Program-made: the position numbers and the translations under genes
In this document: positions 15,351 to 19,660 of the stretch, one piece after another
Layout: every line of letters begins with the position of its first letter
How positions within the stretch are numbered: position 1 is the first letter of the stretch
The notes under the pieces: model-generated
Told to the model about the DNA's origin: nothing
The model's input: only the letters and a program-made list of their open reading frames with translations
Database searches by the model: none
Assembly: GCA_021813595.1 (NCBI GenBank)
Contig: JAKAKF010000034.1
Location: 1 to 19,660, forward strand
Reading direction: 5' to 3'
DNA: 19,660 nucleotides
From: a bacterium
GTDB taxonomy: Bacteria > SZUA-79 > Acidulodesulfobacterales > Acidulodesulfobacteraceae

Positions 15351-15379
15351 TTTATATAATTATTTTTAGTAATAGTCAA
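15351..15379 (-). promoter_or_regulatory. Promoter of the ORF6N gene, predicted leaderless
   Basis: On the minus strand TTGACT (15379-15374) and TATAAA (15356-15351) are 17 bases apart. The A of the ATG lies seven bases beyond the -10 box, exactly at the expected transcription start. There is accordingly no ribosome-binding site between them. Confidence 0.7.
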
Positions 15380-15443
15380 ATAATTGCAGAGCGGCAATAA
15401 ATATATTTGTTTTTCATTAGTTCTTTTTCTGAATAATATCACC

Positions 15444-15734
15444 TCAATTTTGGGATTTATAACTTGGAAGATGCCCAGAGTTTTTTAAGGCATAATAAAC
15501 TATATTGCACCTGTCCGAATGTGCATTATAGTAACCTATATTCATTTCGCATAGTTTATATACCTTAGCAGCTTTTTTAAGATGGATTTTATAATAAGCC
15601 TTCTCATTGGCGAAATGCTTACCGCCTAATAATGCCCCTTCCGTATTAAATGCCGATTCAGCGGCGCATCCTGAAAAAGCAAGAACGGAAAATAATAAAA
15701 GAACCCCTAATACACCTAATAACAACTTTTTCAT
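15444..15734 (-). CDS. Entry-exclusion-type lipoprotein, copy 2
   Basis: 96 residues with lipobox AFSGC (C23). It is the same protein as the copy in the T4SS operon (7954-8229), except for a three-residue GVL duplication in the signal peptide, one Glu-to-Lys change, and a different last dozen residues. Most base differences between the copies are synonymous, so both appear to be under selection. It has its own AAGGAGA ribosome-binding site and lies 41 bases after the XRE regulator gene on the same strand, so the two probably share a transcript. Bases just after the stop (GAGGTG) match the virB5 ribosome-binding site found after copy 1. This shows that copy 2 came from a T4SS operon. The likely role is TrbK/EexN-type entry exclusion at the outer envelope, independent of T4SS expression. 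Confidence 0.75.
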   Translation of the reverse strand: MKKLLLGVLGVLLLFSVLAFSGCAAESAFNTEGALLGGKHFANEKAYYKIHLKKAAKVYKLCEMNIGYYNAHSDRCNIVYYALKNSGHLPSYKSQN

Positions 15735-15775
15735 ACTTATTTCTCCTTATTTTTTTGTATTATCAACAACTAAAA

Positions 15776-16276
15776 CTAATTTTCTAAAGATTTTTTCTTT
15801 TGATTTATATTTTTTTTATATTCATCAATATCTTTTTTGATATTTTTTAAGCAAAATTCTAATTCTATTTTAATTTTATCATCATTAATAATATAAGCAC
15901 TTTCAATTATTGAAAAGTACTTCTTTACGTCTGGATAGTTTAATAGCGAGATAATAGAAGTATATTTAAATTCATTTTCTTTTATATCTCCAATATTTTT
16001 AAAATTATTTATATTAAAAAGGTATGCAATATCATTAGGGGTAAGGGATAGATAATGAATTAACTGGTATAAACGGGAATAAGACATCGCATGTTTACCA
16101 TTAATATATTGTGATACCATTGTTCCACTTATTTTTAAATGTTCAGCTATTTTTTCTTTTGTAAATTTCTTTTTATCATCTTTGTTTTTAGCCTTTTTCT
16201 TTAAATTTATAAGTAACTTATTAAGTCTGTCTCCAAAATACTTATCAATTTTAATATTAGGTTTGGTTCTTTTCAT
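15776..16276 (-). CDS. XRE-family transcriptional regulator
   Basis: 166 residues. A Cro/CI-type HTH lies at about 15-80 (FTKEKIAEHLKISGTMVSQY, then INGKHAMSYSRLYQLIHYLSLTP). A charged, helix-rich C-terminal half follows (about 85-166), which could dimerise or sense a signal. There is no LexA/CI-type serine protease domain. It is transcribed away from the right operon, with its start only about 60 bases from that promoter's -35 box. It is thus placed like a phage or ICE master repressor. The 19-base palindrome at 16362-16380 and its left partner are the obvious targets. The gene directly precedes the second exclusion lipoprotein. Confidence 0.85.
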   Translation of the reverse strand: MKRTKPNIKIDKYFGDRLNKLLINLKKKAKNKDDKKKFTKEKIAEHLKISGTMVSQYINGKHAMSYSRLYQLIHYLSLTPNDIAYLFNINNFKNIGDIKENEFKYTSIISLLNYPDVKKYFSIIESAYIINDDKIKIELEFCLKNIKKDIDEYKKNINQKKKSLEN

Positions 16277-16306
16277 TTTTTAAATATACTTTATCTTTCT
16301 ATAAAA

Positions 16307-16378
16307 TAAAATTAACTATACCTTAAAAAAATGCTTGACATAATATTTTTACTTGATATAATTTTAAGTATTACTTAA
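16307..16378 (-). repeat. 72-bp promoter/operator inverted repeat, right copy
   Basis: It is the reverse complement of 12687-12758 with one mismatch at the palindrome centre (16371). It reaches from about 28 bases upstream of the -35 box to the end of the core operator. Confidence 0.9.
16335..16362 (+). promoter_or_regulatory. Promoter of the right (replication/excision) operon
   Basis: TTGACA (16335-16340) and TATAAT (16357-16362) lie 16 bases apart. The expected start falls inside the operator at about 16369. It drives the HTH gene at 16408 and presumably the genes behind it. It is identical to the left operon promoter. Confidence 0.85.
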
Positions 16379-16380
16379 AA
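16362..16380. promoter_or_regulatory. Palindromic operator of the right operon
   Basis: TTTTAAGTATTACTTAAAA is a perfect 9-1-9 palindrome overlapping the last base of the -10 box and the transcription start. A dimeric HTH regulator bound here would block the promoter. Candidate binders are the divergent XRE protein and the 65-aa HTH protein. Confidence 0.8.
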
Positions 16381-16407
16381 TTATAATAAAAATTAAAAAA
16401 TAAAACT

Positions 16408-16707
16408 ATGGAAACGCAATTACAAACTCAGGAAGTAATACTTTCAGACGAAAGCATTTCAAAACTTGCTTCGGTTATAAGCTCCGCGGCAACACAAAAA
16501 AAATGGCTTACCGTAAAGGAAGCCGCCGAATACCTTAATTGCAGCGAAAGCGGATTAAGGGGATATATGAAAAACAAAAAAATATCGTATTACAAATTTA
16601 ACGGAATAGTTCTCTTTAAATATGAGGAACTGGATAAATTAATCGAAGAAAACAAAGTAGAAAGTGTTAATGATATTATCCAAAAAGCGATTAATAGAGG
16701 AAAATAA
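16408..16707 (+). CDS. Excisionase/MerR-like helix-turn-helix protein
   Basis: 99 residues. The HTH_17-type domain spans about 33-79: KWLTVKEAAEYLNCSESGLR, then GYMKNKKISYYKFNGIVLFK, then an E-ELDKLIEEN helix. It is the winged-helix pattern of excisionases and DNA-binding accessory factors. The first 30 residues are a polar, helix-prone extension. As first gene of the right operon it may act as excisionase (recombination directionality factor), as a helper of replication, or as a transcription factor. No integrase gene is in the window to decide. No Shine-Dalgarno sequence is visible in the roughly 39-base AT-rich leader, matching the left operon's first gene. Confidence 0.82.
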   Translation: METQLQTQEVILSDESISKLASVISSAATQKKWLTVKEAAEYLNCSESGLRGYMKNKKISYYKFNGIVLFKYEELDKLIEENKVESVNDIIQKAINRGK

Positions 16708-16710
16708 ATC

Positions 16711-16911
16711 ATGCCGCGATATATGAAGTCGAGAAATTCCCGCAAATACCAAAAAGATTATTACTACGCCCATAAAATTAAATCGCATAATCCTTCGCAC
16801 AGGCCTGTAGGTGAAGGTGAAGACCCAGCGACAAGAAAACAAAGAATAAAAGAGTGGATGGATAAAATAAACGGAAAGGAATTAAAGAATACAAAGAACG
16901 GATGGAGGTAG
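16711..16911 (+). CDS. Small basic hypothetical protein
   Basis: 66 residues, very basic (Arg, Lys, His) and Tyr-rich at the N-terminus (SRKYQKDYYYAHKIKSHNPSHR). Unrecognised. It starts three bases after the HTH gene's stop and ends one base before the replication gene. Position and charge suggest a nucleic-acid-binding accessory, but nothing more can be said. Confidence 0.6.
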   Translation: MPRYMKSRNSRKYQKDYYYAHKIKSHNPSHRPVGEGEDPATRKQRIKEWMDKINGKELKNTKNGWR

Positions 16912-16912
16912 A

Positions 16913-17926
16913 ATGAATGAAATCAAATGGATTAAGATAACTACCGATATTTTCGATGATGAAAAAATTAAGCTAATCGATAGTATGCCGGAAAAAGACA
17001 CGATTTTAGTTATCTGGTTAAAACTTCTAACGCTCGCAGGTAAAAGCAATAGAAGCGGTTATCTGCTTTTTTCTGATAATATTCCTTACGATGAGGAAAT
17101 GCTATCCACGTTATTTAACCGCCCGGTAAATTCAATTCGACTTGCAATAGGAACTTTTAAAAAATTTGGAATGATAACAGTTGAACATTTTTCGGAAGAT
17201 TCCGAAAAAGAAATTTTATATATTGCAAATTGGGAAAAACATCAAAATGTAGAAGGAATGGAAAAATTAAAAATACAGTGGAAAGAAGCGTCAAAGCGGT
17301 ATCGTGAAAATAAAAAATTAGAACATCATAAAGCGTCATATGACGAATCATATGACATCATACAACAGAATAAGAATAAGAATAAAGATAAAGATATAAT
17401 ACCCCCCCTACCCCCCGTTAAAAATAAAAATGAAACAAATGCGAGTGAAAATAACGAATGCGAGGGGGATGAATTAATTTCAAATCAAAACCTTAAAACC
17501 CTTAGTAATAAATATCCAGAAAAAGAAGTAAATACCGCTTATAAATTTCTAAAGCATTTAATAAAGCAAGGCAAAGAAATTAAAGACCCCCTCGCATTTT
17601 TATTTACGCTTCTAAAAAATAAAACCTATGAAGATATAACTGAAATTGAATCAAAACTTGAATTAAAACAAAGGCAAAAAGAAATTGAAGAACGTAAAAA
17701 ATATAAACAAAAAGAATTTGATGATTTATTGGATAAAGCTGCGGATGAAAAATTTACAGCTATGAATCCTGAAGAAATAAACGAAAAAGTCAATGAGATA
17801 AAAAAAACTTTACAATGCAATGAAGAGCTTAAAAACGGATTAGCTGTTTTGAAATTAAAAGCGGAAATCAGAAAAAACTTAGAAGTTGAATATCAATCTT
17901 TAAATAAATTAGGCCGGAATGACTAA
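16913..17926 (+). CDS. Phage replisome organizer-type replication protein
   Basis: 337 residues with ribosome-binding site GGAGG four bases before the ATG. Residues 1-115 match the phage replisome organizer N-terminal (DnaD-like winged-helix) domain: EIKWIKITTDIFDDEKIKLI, then LVIWLKLLTLAGKSNRSGYL, then FKKFGMITV and LYIANWEKHQN. A hydrophilic linker with SYDESYDIIQQ and PPLPPV follows, then a second folded part (about 185-235) and a long charged coiled coil to the end. Such proteins bind an origin inside their own gene and recruit helicase loader or helicase, as lambda O does. The linker DNA carries iteron-like repeats next to an AT-rich tract. This suggests the element can replicate by itself at least transiently. 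Confidence 0.85.
   Translation: MNEIKWIKITTDIFDDEKIKLIDSMPEKDTILVIWLKLLTLAGKSNRSGYLLFSDNIPYDEEMLSTLFNRPVNSIRLAIGTFKKFGMITVEHFSEDSEKEILYIANWEKHQNVEGMEKLKIQWKEASKRYRENKKLEHHKASYDESYDIIQQNKNKNKDKDIIPPLPPVKNKNETNASENNECEGDELISNQNLKTLSNKYPEKEVNTAYKFLKHLIKQGKEIKDPLAFLFTLLKNKTYEDITEIESKLELKQRQKEIEERKKYKQKEFDDLLDKAADEKFTAMNPEEINEKVNEIKKTLQCNEELKNGLAVLKLKAEIRKNLEVEYQSLNKLGRND
17326..17400 (+). other. Candidate replication origin: iteron-like repeats plus AT-rich tract
   Basis: TCAT motifs start at 17326, 17336, 17348 and 17358, spaced 10, 12 and 10 bases. The middle two are exact copies of TCATATGAC. Directly after them lies an AT-rich, purine-skewed tract (about 17369-17400) of GAATAA/GATAAA units. 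The layout copies origins embedded in rep genes (lambda O type). The same bases also encode the SYDESYD linker, so coding constraint is an alternative. Confidence 0.5.
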
Positions 17927-18494
17927 TATTATAGATAAATCTTATCTTTTCCCAGAGTTTAAAGATACAGGTGAAGTAAAAACGGCGCATATAAGCCCTG
18001 ACGGCAAGTACCGATATTCTCTCGAACGCGACTGGAGCGGATGCCGCAGGTATAGCCGCCCTTATATGCTATTTATAGGTATAAATCCCTCGACCGCCGA
18101 TGCGGAGGCTGACGACGCGACGATAAGGAAATGCCGGGGATTCGCAAAGCTTGCCGGCTTTGAAAGGTTTTTTATGGGTAACCTTTACGCTTACCGAACG
18201 ACCGACTGGAAGAAACTGCTTTCATTATCTCAGGATGAGCGCATAGGTATTCTCGCCGACCGGACGCTGTTTAACCTTGCTTCGCGCGCAGAAATGGTTG
18301 TGGCGGCATGGGGAAATCTTCACGACAAGGACGGACTTTGCGTAGAAAGAGCGGCATTCGTGGAATCGGAATTGAGAAAAAGGGGGCAGTTATATGTTCT
18401 TGGTCTTACCCGGGAAGATTATCCCGTGCATCCGTCGAGGTTCAGATATGGTCTGCCGGTTTTGTGGGAAATAACGGTATCGAATGTTATATAA
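17919..18494 (+). CDS. DUF1643 family protein
   Basis: 191 residues. The DUF1643 landmarks are present: YMLFIGINPSTADAEADDAT, then IRKCRGFAKLAGFERFFMGN, then LYAYRTTDWKKL, and a VVAAWGN strand followed by LGLTREDYPVHPSRF. The fold recalls uracil-DNA-glycosylase-like or mismatch-type proteins, but no activity is established. It is a frequent cargo gene of phages and mobile elements. Its ATG lies inside the end of the rep gene (8-base overlap), yet its GC content and codon use are visibly richer than those of the rep gene, so it looks like a later insertion kept in phase with the operon. Confidence 0.88.
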   Translation: MTNIIDKSYLFPEFKDTGEVKTAHISPDGKYRYSLERDWSGCRRYSRPYMLFIGINPSTADAEADDATIRKCRGFAKLAGFERFFMGNLYAYRTTDWKKLLSLSQDERIGILADRTLFNLASRAEMVVAAWGNLHDKDGLCVERAAFVESELRKRGQLYVLGLTREDYPVHPSRFRYGLPVLWEITVSNVI

Positions 18495-18507
18495 AAAGGG
18501 GGGATTT

Positions 18508-18870
18508 ATGGAAAACGAAATCGTCTTAAAAATTAACCGCGACGAGATTTATTTTAGTTGCAAGGGTTACTCCGAGGAGTTTATTAACACTATCTCGGAT
18601 ATTATCAATCAAAAACGGCGTTCATTGACCGGCGCGGTTTACGGTCAGGCGGAAGAATCCCGCCTCGCCGAAATCGAAAATAAAAAAACCGGACAAGAGG
18701 ATGGTTCTTCCGCCGTTAAGCCGACAGACAAACGGGAAGCAAGGCTGGCATACTGGAAGGAATACTATAGCAAAAATAAAGATAAGATTGCTTCACGAAT
18801 AACCGCTATGACTGAAGTTATAGAAATTAAAGGAATAGACAGAAGAGCAATTTCTGTCGTTAAAAAATGA
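18508..18870 (+). CDS. Unknown 120-aa protein
   Basis: Start placed at the ATG at 18508 (MENEIVLK), because GGGGGGA lies just upstream. An in-frame ATG at 18484 has no ribosome-binding site. Unrecognised. The N-terminal half is compact (INRDEIYFSCKGYSEEFINT); the second half is charged and includes a DKREARLAYWKEYYSKNKDK segment of the kind seen in small DNA-associated proteins. Base composition is mixed: higher GC at the start, AT-rich at the end. Part of the right operon. Confidence 0.7.
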   Translation: MENEIVLKINRDEIYFSCKGYSEEFINTISDIINQKRRSLTGAVYGQAEESRLAEIENKKTGQEDGSSAVKPTDKREARLAYWKEYYSKNKDKIASRITAMTEVIEIKGIDRRAISVVKK

Positions 18871-18922
18871 GGAGAAAACAAAATAGTGACTATCAAAACA
18901 ATATGATAGCGAGGGGGCTATA

Positions 18923-19126
18923 ATGACAAATTTAGAAATCGAAAGAATACTTCAGGAGAATTATCTTCCAAGAGAATATGAAATTGTGGAAATTAGCGAG
19001 CACTCATTACAATTGAATGTTTTTGATAACGAAAATGGCGAAAAATTAAAAAATTTCGTAGTTATAGATAAAAAAAATAAATGTATATTTTCCTTATCGG
19101 GGTGGATTCCTGCGAGGGGGTTGTGA
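18923..19126 (+). CDS. Unknown 67-aa protein
   Basis: Acidic, soluble, unrecognised (EIERILQENYLPREYEIVEI then a NENGEKLKNFVVID stretch, ending SGWIPARGL). Preceded by an unusually G-rich ribosome-binding site (GAGGGGG, 18911-18917). The next gene starts one base after its stop. Its size and position fit the chain of small accessory genes behind a rep gene. Confidence 0.65.
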   Translation: MTNLEIERILQENYLPREYEIVEISEHSLQLNVFDNENGEKLKNFVVIDKKNKCIFSLSGWIPARGL

Positions 19127-19127
19127 T

Positions 19128-19469
19128 ATGGAATATTTTATTAAAGTAATGGGATTAGGAATTGGCATTCCATTGACGAAAATTAAAGTCGAAGGCGAAC
19201 CGGTAAAATTACCGGAAAGAGAATATTTAAGTTTATTTGTTTGCAGAATACCGGAAATAACGTTTAGTTCCGCCGGTCAAATTAAAGTCCATAACAATAT
19301 ATTTACAGGTTGGCGCGTAGTAGAAGAAAAGACAGGACTAACGGTCGGACATGGTAAAAGCAAGTCCGGCGCAATAAGGCACGCTTATAAAACATTACAG
19401 AATTACTCAAAAGAACAGTTAGAACAGTTTATAAAAAAAGAGGAGAACAGAAAATGTTTATCAAAATAG
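19128..19469 (+). CDS. Unknown 113-aa protein
   Basis: Unrecognised. Predicted mixed alpha/beta without membrane segments. A central ITFSSAGQIKVHNNIFTGWR stretch is followed by VVEEKTGLTVGHGKSKSGAI and a Lys/Glu-rich C-terminal helix. Its ribosome-binding site GAGGGGG lies inside the previous gene. It overlaps the next gene by 16 bases. Confidence 0.65.
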   Translation: MEYFIKVMGLGIGIPLTKIKVEGEPVKLPEREYLSLFVCRIPEITFSSAGQIKVHNNIFTGWRVVEEKTGLTVGHGKSKSGAIRHAYKTLQNYSKEQLEQFIKKEENRKCLSK

Positions 19470-19654
19470 GCAACGGATATTTAAATCTCGACCAAGTTAA
19501 TTTTATCGAACAAGACGAAGAAAACAAAAACGCTCTTATCTTTTATGCTAACGGTAATAATAGGCGGATAAAGATATTTAAAACCGAATCGGATTTGTCA
19601 ATTTTTTTAATATATTTAGCGCAAAATCAATTCGATAAATTACAGGGGCTATAA
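19454..19654 (+). CDS. Unknown 66-aa protein
   Basis: Starts 16 bases inside the preceding gene, with GAGGAG (19440-19445) as ribosome-binding site. Reads as a small soluble beta-rich protein (FIKIGNGYLNLDQVNFIEQD and onward). No family recognised. An ATG at 19658-19660 behind AGGGG suggests that a further gene begins at the window's edge. Confidence 0.6.
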   Translation: MFIKIGNGYLNLDQVNFIEQDEENKNALIFYANGNNRRIKIFKTESDLSIFLIYLAQNQFDKLQGL

Positions 19655-19660
19655 AATATG

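Noticed and set aside
15607..15840. Plus-strand frame across the lipoprotein copy 2 and the XRE gene end.
   Set aside because: It overlaps two well-supported genes and is a mirror of the signal-peptide sequence.
12687..16378. The 72-bp inverted pair as ends of an invertible DNA segment or of a transposon.
   Set aside because: The repeats are complete promoter/operators in the right place for both flanking operons. No recombinase or transposase gene lies between them and no target duplication is seen. Duplicate control regions explain them better.
1..19660. CRISPR array, tRNA, rRNA or insertion sequence.
   Set aside because: No regularly spaced repeats of suitable length, no clover-leaf or ribosomal sequence and no transposase motif were seen on either strand by eye.

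Overview
The window looks like part of an integrative/conjugative element or conjugative plasmid of an AT-rich Gram-negative bacterium. The Gram-negative assignment rests on a VirB10/VirB9-type envelope channel, three lipobox lipoproteins and a periplasmic lytic transglycosylase. The species cannot be told from the sequence alone.

Left arm (about 12.7 kb down to 1, minus strand): one long, tightly packed and mostly overlapping operon for a type IV secretion (conjugation) channel. In transcription order it holds a small Cro/CI-type regulator, a YdjM-like membrane metal-hydrolase, a one-TM protein, a 51-aa zinc-ribbon protein, VirB2-like pilin, VirB3/TraL, VirB4/TraC ATPase, an entry-exclusion-type lipoprotein, a VirB5/TrbJ-like protein, VirB6/TrbL, VirB8/TraE, VirB10/TraB, a MoxR-type AAA ATPase (not a usual T4SS part), a VirB9/TraK-like protein, a lipoprotein in the VirB7/TraV position, a VirB1-like transglycosylase, an unknown one-TM exported protein, and the first codons of another gene. 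No VirB11, VirD4 coupling protein or relaxase lies in the window.

Centre (about 12.8-16.3 kb): an accessory block, almost all on the minus strand. It holds a tiny plus-strand ORF, a Panacea (SocA-like) antitoxin-type gene coupled to an unrecognised partner, a DUF2335 membrane protein with a small upstream ORF, an ORF6N-domain protein with a predicted leaderless promoter, a second near-identical copy of the exclusion-type lipoprotein, and an XRE regulator directly upstream of that copy.

Right arm (about 16.4 kb to the end, plus strand): an excisionase/MerR-like helix-turn-helix protein, a small basic protein, a phage-replisome-organizer-type replication protein with iteron-like repeats inside its gene, a DUF1643 protein of visibly higher GC, and four small unrecognised proteins.

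The most striking structure is regulatory. The left and right operons start from the same 72-bp promoter/operator block, present as an inverted pair (12687-12758 and 16307-16378) that differs at one base. Each copy carries TTGACA-16 bp-TATAAT followed by a palindromic operator. The conjugation operon and the replication/excision operon are therefore probably switched together by one regulator, most likely the XRE protein at 15.8-16.3 kb and/or the small HTH protein at 12.5 kb. The XRE gene sits upstream of the spare exclusion lipoprotein, so a quiescent element could still express exclusion.
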